NCBI GenBank assembly: GCA_963708165.1
Contig: OY970187.1
Location: 1,178,001-1,242,000, forward strand
Direction of reading: 5' to 3'
DNA from: Rubricoccus sp963708165
Lineage (GTDB): Bacteria; Bacteroidota; Rhodothermia; Rhodothermales; Rubricoccaceae
Length of the DNA: 64,000 nt
The position numbers and the translations under genes were made by a program. How positions within the stretch are numbered: the stretch's first letter is position 1; every line of letters starts with the position of its first letter. Positions 1-9,408 of the stretch are shown piece after piece. The notes beneath the pieces are model-generated. The model worked only from the letters and a program-made list of their open reading frames with translations, searched no databases and had not been told where the DNA came from.

Positions 1-97
1 CGCGCGATCCATGCGGGGGGAGTGGAGGGCATACCGGTGGTGGGTCGGCGCCGAGGTATCAGCCAGCCGCGCCGCCGTGTTAACCGCTCCCTGCAAA

Positions 98-113
98 CCT
101 CTGGCGCCAGAGG
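98..113. repeat. P1 palindrome, intergenic
   Basis: A 16-bp perfect palindrome CCTCTGGCGCCAGAGG lies 51 bp upstream of the lipoprotein start. It is two facing copies of the window-wide 10-mer sharing GGCGCC at the centre. Confidence 0.9.
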
Positions 114-164
114 CCGGTCGTGTATTTGCTCGCTAGGTTGGGCGCACACATTCATCGCACCCCC

Positions 165-1262
165 ATGTCCCGCCTTCTCGCGCTGTGCGCGCTGACCTTC
201 TGCCTCGCCGCGTGCGACTCGGGCACCATCACCGACCCTCCCCGTGAGGACGATCCTCTGGCGGAGGCCAAGGCCAACCTCGGCGAGTGGACCTGGATCG
301 ACGTCGAGGGTGCGCAGTGCCGCGACGGCTCCGCGACCGGCTTCGGCGTGCGCCTGCAGGACGGCGCGACCGACCTCGCGATCTATCTCGAAGGCGGCGG
401 CGCCTGCTTCGACGCCACCACGTGCGCGCTCAACGATCCCAACTTCACCGAGGCCGACTTCACCGCTGGCGTCGCGCTGGACGGCGAGACGGGCATCTTC
501 AGCACCGGCGACGCCAACCCAGTCGGAGACTGGAACATGGTCTATGTCCCCTACTGCACCGGCGACGTGCACGGCGGCTCGGCGCCAGAGGCCGCGGTTC
601 CGGGCGTGCAGGGCGCCCAGCAGTTCGTCGGGCACCAGAACATGGAACTCTACCTCGACGACGTCCAAGCCAGCCTGGACACGCCCGGTCAGGTGCTGCT
701 CACCGGCGTCAGCGCAGGCGGCTTCGGCGCTCTCGTCAACTTCGCCGAGGTCGCGGACCGGTTCGGCACCAGCCAGATGACGCTGCTGGACGACTCCGGC
801 CCCATTTTCTACGCCGACGACGTGTTTAGTCCCGCCATCGGCGGCGCGTTCGTGGGCCTGTACAACTTCCCCGAGGCCTTCCCCTCGGACGCCAGCGGCC
901 TCTTCGCGCCGGACGGCCTGGAAGACATCTACGCCTACTACGCCGACCGGTATCCCTCGGCCACGTTCGGGCTCACGTCCTACCTCGAAGACGGCGTCAT
1001 CCGGTTCTTCTTCGGCGGCGGCCAGCCCGATGGCACCATTACCGGCGACGAGTACGCGGCCGGCCTGCGTGACCTCCGCAGCACCGCCCCAGACCGCTGG
1101 GCGACGTACTACGCCTCGGGCTCCAGCCACACGTTTTTGCGGACAGATGCGCGCTACTTCGGCACGTCGGCGGGCGTGGCTCTCAACGACTGGGTGGGAG
1201 ACTTGTTGGAGGGCACCGCGCCCAACGTGGACCCGGACATTGCGACCGTCGCCGCTCGCTAA
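165..1262 (+). CDS. pectinacetylesterase/Notum-like hydrolase, lipoprotein
   Basis: A predicted secreted lipoprotein of 365 residues with an alpha/beta-hydrolase fold of the pectinacetylesterase/Notum family, which removes acetyl or acyl groups from polysaccharides or proteins. The start at 165 gives a short signal peptide ending in the lipobox LAAC (Cys17); the open frame extends to a GTG at 120 but that adds an unsuitable N-terminus. Family marks are the oxyanion segment GGGACF (77-82), the nucleophile motif GVSAGG with Ser183, an Asp-rich strand just after it (LLDDSG), and GSSHTF near the C-terminus as the probable catalytic His. The substrate cannot be told. The motif copy at 590-600 is read as APEA in a surface segment. 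Genes on either side are unrelated, so it is probably monocistronic. Confidence 0.8.
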   Translation: MSRLLALCALTFCLAACDSGTITDPPREDDPLAEAKANLGEWTWIDVEGAQCRDGSATGFGVRLQDGATDLAIYLEGGGACFDATTCALNDPNFTEADFTAGVALDGETGIFSTGDANPVGDWNMVYVPYCTGDVHGGSAPEAAVPGVQGAQQFVGHQNMELYLDDVQASLDTPGQVLLTGVSAGGFGALVNFAEVADRFGTSQMTLLDDSGPIFYADDVFSPAIGGAFVGLYNFPEAFPSDASGLFAPDGLEDIYAYYADRYPSATFGLTSYLEDGVIRFFFGGGQPDGTITGDEYAAGLRDLRSTAPDRWATYYASGSSHTFLRTDARYFGTSAGVALNDWVGDLLEGTAPNVDPDIATVAAR

Positions 1263-1287
1263 GTCCGCTCTCGCACTTCTGCCTCGC

Positions 1288-1314
1288 GCCCCGCCTGGAG
1301 TCTCCGGGCGGGGC
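1288..1314 (+). terminator. hairpin after the hydrolase gene
   Basis: Perfect 8-bp arms GCCCCGCC and GGCGGGGC flank an 11-nt loop, 25 bp after the stop codon. There is no T-run, so a Rho-independent role is plausible but unproven. Confidence 0.5.
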
Positions 1315-1324
1315 GTATGCGTTC

Positions 1325-1342
1325 GCCTCTGGCGCCAGAGGC
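1325..1342. repeat. P1 palindrome between convergent genes
   Basis: A full 18-bp P1 lies between the 3' ends of the hydrolase gene (+) and the kinase gene (-). Confidence 0.9.
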
Positions 1343-1358
1343 AGTCTGGCGGCCGGGA

Positions 1359-3671
1359 CTACCGCACGGATGGGTTGGGGGAGCCAGAGCCATTGGACGC
1401 TTCGGCGCGAAGCGCGTGCCACTCGGGCAGAGCCGGGTGAATCGCGGGGGCAGCGTTCAGAGCGGTCCCCACCGCGAGCGCAGAATCCAGCACCGCGAGC
1501 AGGCCTCGCGGAAGCTGCCCGCGTTGAGAGCTTGGCGTCGAGGTACGCCAGGGGGTAGATCGCACGCGATCCGCGCCGTACGCTCGGTGGCGCGCGATAG
1601 CCGCCCGCAACCGGTCCGCCTCCTCGATACTGCCCGAAGTGACCTCTGGCACGACCCAGCGCGACGGCCCACGCACGGTCCGGCCGTCACGGCGGCCGAC
1701 CTCCGAGACCGTCAGGTCTAGCGCCTCGGAGAGAGGAGCGATGGACGCCTCGACACGTCCCGCCGAGAAGAGCGCGCCACCGAGCAGGGACGCGGCCTCG
1801 GCCCTCTGGCCGTCACTGGCCTCTGGCGGGAGCATGGCGCGGTAGCGCTCCGCCATCGCGATGGCGGAGCGGTGCTCGCCGAGGCCGGACTGAGCGCGCG
1901 ACAACCACCAGAGCGCCCCGAGCGCTCGGCCCGAGTCGTCGTCGCGGTGGTCCGCGGTAGAGCCGGCTCTGCGAGCGCGACGACGCCCTCGGGATCAGCC
2001 AGGGCGTCGCGCGTGGGCATGAGCAGGGCTCGGACGCGAGAGGCGCTCCTCGCTACTCACGTCCCGCCCGATGAGATCCGAGCGAGACCTGAAGGAGCGA
2101 GTCTGCCGTCTGAGGATCGCCGATCTGGATGTACGTCTCGAGCCAGCACGCGGAGCAGGTAGGCCTGAAGCCGGGGCGACTCCACGCGCCCGACGCGCTG
2201 CACACGCGTTCGGCCAGCGCCTCGCGCGTGGTCATCGTCGCGGCCGTCGTCGTAGTCCGGGCTCGCGGTCTGGAACATGCCCGCGAGAAGGTCCGCCGCT
2301 TCGGTCGCGCGCGCCTGCCGACGCCTCCGCTTCGGCGCGAGCCGCGCGCTCACCCGCGAGCGAGACGAGCGAGAACGCGAGCCCCGCCACCAACGCCAGC
2401 AGCGCGGCCACGCCCGCGCCCACCGCTGCACGGTGCCGCCGCGCGAACCGGCCTGCCGACGTAGGCCAGCGAAGTCCCGCCGCGCCTCCACTGGGCGCCC
2501 TTCTAGGTACCGCTCCAGATCGCCCGCCAACTCCAACGCCGAGCCGTAGCGCCGCGCCGGGTCCTCGTGGAGTGCCTTGAGGCAGATCGTGTCCAGGTCC
2601 CCCGCCAGCGCCTGCGACCTCTGGCGCGGTGGCCTCTGGCGAGACCCCTGCCTCTGGCGAGACCCCTGCCTCTGACGAGGCTCCCGCGGCCTGCGAGACC
2701 ACCTGCGACGGCCGCGTCGGCTCGCGCCGCGTGGCGCTCCCGCCTCTGGCGCCAGAGGCCTGCACGTTGGCGCCAGAGGCGGTGTCCTCGTACGGTCGCG
2801 CGCCCGTCAGCACCTCGTAGAGCAACGCGCCCAGCCCGTACACATCCGCCGAGGTCGTGATGCTCGCCGTCGGGTCGTACAGTTCCGGCGCGGCGTAGGC
2901 AGGCGTGAGCATCTGCATGCCGGTCCGCGTGAGCGGGAACGCGCCAGAGGCTCCGGGCTCGGCCTCCGCCAGAAGCTTCGCGATGCCGAAGTCCAGCACG
3001 ACCGGCCGCGCCGCGCCGTCCCGCTCGGCGACGAGCACGTTGGACGGCTTGAGGTCGCGGTGGACCACGAACCGGCGGTGCGCGTGGTCCACGGCCCGCG
3101 CCACATCGATCATCAGACGCACGCGCTCGCGGATGCCCAGGCCTCTGGCGTCGGCCCAGGTGGTGATGGGCGCACCGTCCACGAACTCGGTCACGAGGTA
3201 AGGCACGCCGTCGTCTGTCTCGCCGCCGTCGATGAGGCGCGCGATGCCGGGGTGGTCCAGCGCGGCGAGTACATCGCGCTCGCGGCGCAGCCGGGCGGCG
3301 ACGTCAGCGCCGGCGAGCGTGAGCGTCTGACGGACGACCTTGAGCGCGACGGTCTGCTCGAAGGCGCCGTCGGCGCGCGTGGCGCGGTAGACGCGTCCCA
3401 TGCCGCCCTCGCCGATGAGCGCGCCGATGCAGTAGGGGCCGACGCGCTTCCCCTCCGTGACAGCGGGCGCCTCTGGCGCCAGAGGCGCGATGAGCGCGCT
3501 GGGATTGTCGAGCACGGGGTCGTCTTCGAGGGCCGTGGCCAGCAGCGGGCCGAGCCTCTGGAGGAGGTCGGAGGGGAGAGTCGCGAGGTACGCTGCCCGC
3601 GCGTCGTCGTCGAGGTCGAGCGCCGCGTCGAGCGCTGCGTCGAGGTCGGCCCATGTCGGGACAGAAGGCAT
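1359..3671 (-). CDS. eukaryotic-like Ser/Thr protein kinase with TPR-like C-terminus (frameshifted)
   Basis: A membrane-anchored Hanks-type Ser/Thr kinase. The start at 3671 reads MPSVPTWADLDAALD and lies 5 bp after the sigma-factor stop. The kinase domain is intact: glycine loop GEGGMGRVY, Lys in VALKVVR, catalytic loop HRDLKPSNVLV, LDFGIAK and YAAPELY. A Pro/Ala/Glu linker expanded by motif repeats follows, then, after frame changes near 2600 and 2440, the juxtamembrane tail (LAGDLERYLEGRPVEA) and one transmembrane helix (VGAGVAALLALVAGLAF). The rest reads as short helical TPR-like pieces (ETYIQIGDPQTADSLLQ; LLGGALFSAGRVEASIAPLSEALDL) in alternating frames down to a TAG at 1359. At least five frameshifts are needed. 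ECF sigma plus kinase-TPR is a recurrent signalling pair in this group. Whether the gene is intact in the organism is undecided. Confidence 0.75.
2632..2685. repeat. 18-bp tandem repeat carrying the 10-mer, in the kinase linker
   Basis: Two identical 18-bp units GCCTCTGGCGAGACCCCT (2632-2649, 2650-2667) and a third diverged unit (2668-2685) encode repeated SPEAGV-type residues between the kinase domain and the membrane helix. A further 10-mer lies just before (2617-2627). Confidence 0.85.
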
Positions 3672-3676
3672 CGGCG

Positions 3677-4233
3677 TCAGTCCAGCGAGTGGCGCAGGTG
3701 AGCCTTGGCGCGCGCCCACATCCGAGTGGTCGTGCGTGGCGTCACTCCGAAGATGTCCGCGACCTCGGCGTTGGTCATCCCGGCGAAAAACCGCAGCTCC
3801 ACGAGCTCGCGCCAGCTGCGCATCGTAGGTGCTGAGCCGCGTCAGCGCGGTGTCCACGGCCAGGATGTCGCCCAGCGCGTCCGTGCGCAACGGCCCCTGC
3901 ATCCTGCGTGGAGCGTGATCGCGCGGCGGCCGCCACCGCGTTTCTGAGCGCGACCGGGCGCGGGCGCGGTCGGTCAACACCTGCCGCATCGCGCGCGCGG
4001 CGACGGCCATGAAATGCTTCCGGTCGTTCCAGTCCTCGCTCGCCGATCAGCTTGAGGTACGACTCGTGGACGAGTTCGGTCGCGGAGATCGTGACGGCGT
4101 CCTGATGGCCGTTCAGGCGCGCCTGCGAGAGCCGACGAAGATCGGCATACACCCGTTCGAACAGAGCGTCGGCGGCTCTCTGGTCACCGCTGCGGGCCGA
4201 TCCGAGCAGAGCCGTGGTTTCGAGGTGCGGCAT
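3677..4233 (-). CDS. ECF-type RNA polymerase sigma factor (frameshifted)
   Basis: A sigma-70 family factor of the ECF group that usually accompanies Ser/Thr kinases, about 185 residues when repaired. Region 2 is in the first frame (DALFERVYADLRRLSQARL and SATELVHESYLKLIG). After a frame change near 4010 come MAVAARAMRQVLTDRARARSR and DILAVDTALTRL. After another near 3815 the region 4 helix-turn-helix follows as MTNAEVADIFGVTPRTTTRMW, ending LRHSLD and TGA at 3677. The stop lies 5 bp before the kinase start, so the two genes are almost certainly co-transcribed. At least two single-base frameshifts separate the three pieces. Its own promoters are not known. Confidence 0.8.
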
Positions 4234-4440
4234 GTGGTGGGGAAAAGCCCAACATACTCTGTCGAGCCACCGACCGGTAGGCGCAGCTCATGTGGGTGGA
4301 CACGCGCCAGAGAGGCGGGAGCGCCCAGCGCGGGGCCGATGTTTTTTCGAAGGGCGTGTCGAATCACCCTGACGGACTTCTGACGCTTCTGTCGGTAGCG
4401 CAGCCTCTTCCCCGGCCCCATCACCCGCTCCTACAGACCG

Positions 4441-5197
4441 TCCTCGGCGATCACGCTCGTCGTCTGCCCGGACGACGCCATCCGCACACGCCTCGCCCGC
4501 AGCCTCCAGGGCCTCTGGCGCGTCGACACCGCCAGAGGCACCGCGCAGGGGCTCGACTGCGCGCGGTCGCTCCTGCCGCGGCTCGTGGTCGCCTACGACG
4601 ACCTCGCGCTCGTGCGTGCCATCCGCGCCGACATCCGCATCGGGTCACGTTCCGATCCTGCTCGTGCTCGCCCCTGGCGCCGCGCCAGAGGCCGAGGTGC
4701 GCGCGCTTGGAAAGCGGCGCCGACGCCGTACTGGCCTGGCCGCTGGCGCCAGAGCGCGTGCGGGCGTGGGCGTGTCGGCTCGTGGACACGCGCCAGAGCG
4801 CTGCGCGAGCGGTGGAGCCAGCGCGCCGTGCTCGCCGCTGGAGTGGGAGCACGGGAGACTCCGAGGACACGCTCTTTCTGGACCGCGTCCGCCTGGCGGT
4901 CGAGGCGGGCAATGCCGAATCCCGAGCTTCTCCGTGGGAGACCTCGCGCACGCGCTCCATGCCAGCCCGCGCCAACTCACGCGGCGGCTCAAAGGCGCTC
5001 ACCGGCGAAGTCACCGGGCGCGATGATCCGCCGGCTGCGCATCGGCCGCGCCGCGCGTCTGCTGCACCGAGGGGCACAGCGGTCGCGGAGGTGGCCGAGG
5101 CCGTCGGCTTCCGCAGCCGCTCGCACTTCGGCGAAGCCTTCCAGTGCGCGCTACGGCGTCGCTGCCCTCGGAGTACGCCGCCGCCGGGCCGACCTGA
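4441..5197 (+). CDS. AraC-family regulator with receiver-like N-terminus (frameshifted)
   Basis: A probable transcription factor of about 250 residues. The N-terminal half resembles a degenerate response-regulator receiver (ITLVVCPDDAIRTRLARSL; PILLVLAPGA; SGADAVLAWPLAPERV). The C-terminal half is a clear AraC HTH in pieces: FSVGDLAHALHASPRQLTRRLKALTGE, IRRLRIGRAARLL, and VAEVAEAVGFRSRSHFGEAFQ, ending near 5197. The pieces lie in different frames, with at least four single-base shifts. No convincing start codon is visible in the first frame, so the 5' end is approximate. It is divergent from the sigma/kinase pair. It is either a pseudogene or a victim of sequence errors; the conserved residues at the HTH argue for the latter. 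Confidence 0.6.
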
Positions 5198-5384
5198 CCC
5201 GCCTCTGGCGCAGCCGACTCGGTCCTGAGGCGCCTCTGGCGAACAGAGCGCCTTCACGCGCGCTACGCGAGAATGTCCAGAAAACCGACTCCACGATGTC
5301 CAGAAATCGACGCGTGGAGGGGGCCTAATGTGTTCATATGTGACCTCGCCCTCTGGCGGGACCCGTCATCCTTCCCCAGAACCG

Positions 5385-8300
5385 ATGACGCTCTGCTTCT
5401 TCCCGCGCGGACTCCGGCGCCTCCTCCTCGCGCACGCTCGCGCTCCTGCATCGCGCCTCTGGCGCTGCTGCTCGCTCCCGGACGCGCTCCACGCCGGCGA
5501 CGACCGCTCCAAGCCGCGGGCGACGCTCGCCGCCGAGGCCGAGGCGCAGGGCCTCAGCGCGCCAGAGGCCCGCTCGCTGGCCGACGCCGTGGAGGCCTCG
5601 CTCGCGAGGCAGATGGCCGGATCAGACGGAGGACGAGATCCTCCGCGCGAGCAAGCCGAGGCGATCGACATACTTCGGGTACTCCGTCTCGCTCTCGGGC
5701 GACCGCGCCCTCGTCGGGGCGTTACGTGGAGGTGGGCCGACGAACGACGTGAGCGCCGGGCGCGGCGTACGTCTTCGACTTCGTCGGCGGGGCGTGGACG
5801 GAGACAGCCATGCTCCGCACCAGCAACGTCGAGGCGGACGACGACTTCGGGTACTCCGTGTCGCTCTCGGGCGACCGCGCGCTCGTCGGGGCGTACCGCG
5901 AGGACTGGCCGACGCAACGACTGAGCGACTCAGGCGCGGCGTACGTCTTCGACTCTCGTCGGCGGGGCGTGGACGGAGACGGCCGTCCTCCGCGCGAGCA
6001 ACGCCGACGCGAACGACTATTCGGGTGCTCCGTGTCGCTCTCGGGCGACCGCGCGCTCGTCGGCGCGACCGCGAGGACGGGCCGGCCAATGCCACGAGCA
6101 ACTCTGGCGCGGCGTACGTCTTCGACTTCGACGGCGCGGCGTGGACGCGAGACCACCATCCTCCGCGCGAGCAACGCTGAGGCGAACGACGAGTTCGGGC
6201 GCTCCGTGTCGCTCTCCGGCGACCGCGCGCTCGTCGGGGCGTTCGGCGAGGCCGGGCCGACCAACGCCACGAGCAACTCTGGCGCGGCGTACGTCTTCGA
6301 GCTCTCGACGGCGGCGCGTGGACGGAGACGGCCATCCTCCGCGCGAGCAACGCCGAGGAATTCGACCAGTTCGGGTTCTCCGTGTCGCTCTCGGGCGACC
6401 GCGCGCTCGTCGGGGCGCCGCGAGGATGGCCGCGAACGGCGCGGCTCCTCTGGCGCGGCGTACGTCTTCGAGCTCTCACGGCGGGGCGTGGACGGAGACA
6501 GCCGTCCTCCGCGCGAGCAATGCCGACCCGAACGACCACTTCGGCGTACGCCGTGTCGCTCTCGGGCGACCGCGCGCTCGTCGGGGCGCTCGGCGAGGCC
6601 GGGCCAACCAATGGCACGAGCGCCTCTGGCGCGGCGTACGTGTTCGAACTTCGTCGGCGCGGCGTGGACGGAGACCACCATCCTCCGCGCGAGCAACGCC
6701 GATGCGGACGACCACTTCGGCGTACTCCGTGTCGCTCTCGGGCGACCGCGCGTTCGTCGGGGCGCACAGCGAGGACGGGCCGACGAATGCCACGAGCAAC
6801 TCTGGCGCGGCGTACACGTTACACCCTCACGCCCTACACGCCGCCCGCCTCGGACGACGGCGCAGTACGTCTATTGGGCCAACTCCAGACTCCAACTCCA
6901 TCGGCCGTTCCAACATCGATGGCTCCGGCGTCAATCAGACTTTTATTGCTGGCGCCACCTCCCCACGAGGCATCACGCAGGATGACCAGTTCATCTACTG
7001 GGGCCAACCCAGACGTCCGGCGGCATTGGCCGCGCCAACCTCGACGGCGACCGGCGGCATCGCCCAGGCCTTCATCTCCGCGCCAGGTGCGTTCGGCGTC
7101 GCCGTAGACGCGGACTAACTCTACTGGTCCTCGAGCGACTTCGGCGGTTTCAAGATCTGGCACGCGCCGACATCGGACGGCTACCAACCCGTGACGCGGA
7201 CTTCATCACCGGCATCTCCCAGGCATCTTCGGCATCACCATCGACGCGCCAGCATACCTCTACTGGGCCAGCGACGTGTCTAATAACGCCATCGGCCGGG
7301 CCAACATCGACGGCACCGACGCAAACAGCGACGTTCATCCCGACCGCTTCCAGCGGCACTACGGCGTCTCGGTCAACGACGACGTACGTCTACTGGCAAA
7401 CGAGAGCACCAGGCGGCGCACTCCGGCGCCGGCGCCGATCGGCCGCGCCAACCTCGACGGCACCAACGTGAGACCAGGCCTTCATCACCGAGCGGGACAA
7501 GTGAGACACTGTTCCCGCGCGGCATCGCGGTGGGCGAGCGAGCACATCTACTGGTCCAACTTCAGGGCGAAACCACTCGGCCGGCGCGGACCTCGACGGC
7601 ACGCAACGTGAACGGGCGCTTCGTCTCCGGCACCGCTGGCGCGCACGGGATGAGCACGACCTCTGCCGTCGCCCCGGCCCGAACTCACCGCCACGCTCAC
7701 CGGCGCGCAAGGCCTACCGCATGCTCGCGCTCCCCACCGGCGGCACCTACGACGACCTCCTGGCGCTCGACTCTGGACCCAGGGCTTCTCCGGCTCCGAC
7801 AACCCCGCCGCCTCGTTCTGCTCCGCGTACAGCTGGGACGAGACGACCGGCGACTTCGAGACGGGCTACACCTGCCTCACGGACCAGAACGCGACGTGGC
7901 CGCCGCGGCGCGGGCGCTTACGTCTTCGTCTACGAGGACGACGACCAGTCCCCCGGCGCCTCTGGCGTGCAGGGCGGCTTCCCCAAGACGCTCACCGTGC
8001 CCGATCCCGGCTACACCGACGCCGGCGCGCCGTTCACCTACCCCGCGTCGCTCCTGACGTACACCGACAACGCGAACACGCGCCGCGGTCGAGGAAGGCT
8101 TCAACCTGCTCGGCAACCCGCTGACCGCCGGCATGGACTGGGACGAGGTCGTCCGCGGCGGCGGCCTCTCGCAGACGATCTACGTCTTCGACCCGCAACT
8201 ACCTGGGCGGCGACTACCGCACGTGGGCCGCAGGGCTCGGCGGTGACCTCCCCGATGGCGTCGTCCCAGCGTTCCAGGCGTTCTTCGCCAAGGCCGTCGC

Positions 8301-9183
8301 CGCCAACCCGACGCTGGAGGTGCCCGTGGCCGCGGTCGTCGACCCCGGCCCGGGCGTCTACGGCAAGACCTCGCCCACTCCGCTTCGTTTTGAGCTGTCG
8401 CTGAACGACGCGCCGGTCTCGGCTACGTTTATCGCCGTCTCGCCAGAGGCCGCCCTCGGCGAGGACGCGCTTCGACGGCTACCGCCTCACGCCGGGCGCC
8501 TACCCGCGGACGGTGCTCTCCACGAGCACCATCGGAGACGCCGAGGCAACGCCTCTGGCGCTCAACGCGCTGCCCGCGAGCGCCAGCGGCGAGATGGAAA
8601 TCCCTCTGGCGGTCGCCGCCGAAGGCCACACCGCCGGGCCTCTGGCCCTCTCGCTCGCGTGGAGCGGCGCGCTGCCCGAAGGCTGGACGGCCACACTCGT
8701 GGACCGCACGCTCGGTAGCGCGACGGCGATTGTGGACGGCGGCACGTACGCCTTCACGCTCGACGTGGCGGCAGGCAAGGCGCGCTCCGCCGCACTCGGC
8801 CTCGACCTCATGGGCTTCGCGCCAGAGGCCAAGACCGGAGGCTCGGCCGATTCCGGCGACCGCTTCGCGCTGAAGATCACGCCCGCGAGCGCGACGAGCA
8901 CGGACGGCACTCCAGAGGCCGCCTTCGGCCTCGGTGCTCCAGCGCCCAACCCGGGCCGCGGCGCCATCCGCGTGCCGTACACGCTCTCCGCCTCTGGCGA
9001 CGCGACAGGTCTCGGTGTACGACGCACTCGGCCGCGAGGTGGCGACGATCGCCTCTGGCGCGCACGGCGACGGGCACGCACGAGGCGACGCTGGACGCGG
9101 GCGCGCTCGCGCCGGGCGTCTACGTGGTCCGTCTCGCGACGCCAGAGGCGTCCTCCGTGCGACGGATCACCGTCGTGCGGTAG
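5385..9183 (+). CDS. large secreted beta-propeller protein with T9SS sorting domain (heavily frameshifted)
   Basis: Reconstructed, this is a secreted protein of about 1,250 residues. After an N-terminal segment from the ATG at 5385 come about seven FG-GAP-like units of about 58 residues (DEFGRSVSLSGDRALVGA, then NSGAAYVF and ILRASNA) from 5640 to 6830. These are followed by YWTD/LDL-receptor-like units (QFIYWG, IGRANLDGT) to about 7640, then a region with VEEGFNLLGNPLTAGMDWDEVV and a beta-sandwich part. The C-terminus is a typical T9SS type A sorting domain: APNPGRGAIRVPYTL, VSVYDALGREVATI, LAPGVYVVRL and a final ITVVR before TAG at 9181. Such proteins are exported by the Sec and type IX systems and attached to or released from the cell surface. 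More than ten frameshifts lie between 5600 and 8300. The ligand is unknown. Confidence 0.75.
5640..6830 (+). repeat. about seven near-identical coding repeats of 170-180 bp
   Basis: The string TCGCTCTCGGGCGACCGCGC or a one-base variant recurs near 5691, 5860, 6037, 6208, 6387, 6559 and 6737. Each unit also carries a CTCCGCGCGAGCAA block. The units encode the FG-GAP blades and are unusually alike at DNA level. Confidence 0.8.
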
Positions 9184-9191
9184 AGCCGATT

Positions 9192-9223
9192 CGCCAGAGG
9201 CCTCGTGGTGGGAGCCTCTGGCG
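9192..9223. terminator. spaced inverted pair of 10-mers after the T9SS gene
   Basis: CGCCAGAGGC at 9192-9201 and GCCTCTGGCG at 9214-9223 form a 10-bp stem with a 12-nt loop, 8 bp after the stop codon. Another facing pair follows at 9272-9302. Confidence 0.55.
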
Positions 9224-9228
9224 ACTCC

Positions 9229-9258
9229 GCGCCCCGCTGGCTTCGGCTGGCGGGGCGC
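9229..9258 (+). terminator. strong GC hairpin
   Basis: Perfect 9-bp arms GCGCCCCGC and GCGGGGCGC with a 12-nt loop are followed by TTGTGTGT. It is a good candidate terminator for the T9SS protein gene. Confidence 0.6.
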
Positions 9259-9408
9259 TTGTGTGTCTGGGCGCCAGAGGCCTGCATGTCGCGCCTCTGG
9301 CGCGAACCCCACGCCAGAGGCGGGGTACACATGGCCGCCCGCACCTGACGCACCGTTGTCAGCGCGAGGCGCTACGCTTCCCGGCTGCCCAACCCGCGAC
9401 CCGACGAC

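Noticed and set aside
2632..2685. 18-bp tandem repeat considered as a CRISPR or iteron array
   Set aside because: Units are contiguous without spacers, lie in a coding linker, and consist of the dispersed 10-mer.
1359..5197. Calling the kinase, sigma and AraC genes pseudogenes
   Set aside because: Catalytic and HTH residues are conserved across every break, and intact housekeeping genes such as uvrB show the same kind of one-base breaks; sequence error is the simpler explanation.
5640..6830. Regular repeats considered as a CRISPR array
   Set aside because: The period is 170-180 bp, the whole unit is coding (FG-GAP blade) and the 'spacers' are also similar to each other; no cas genes are present.
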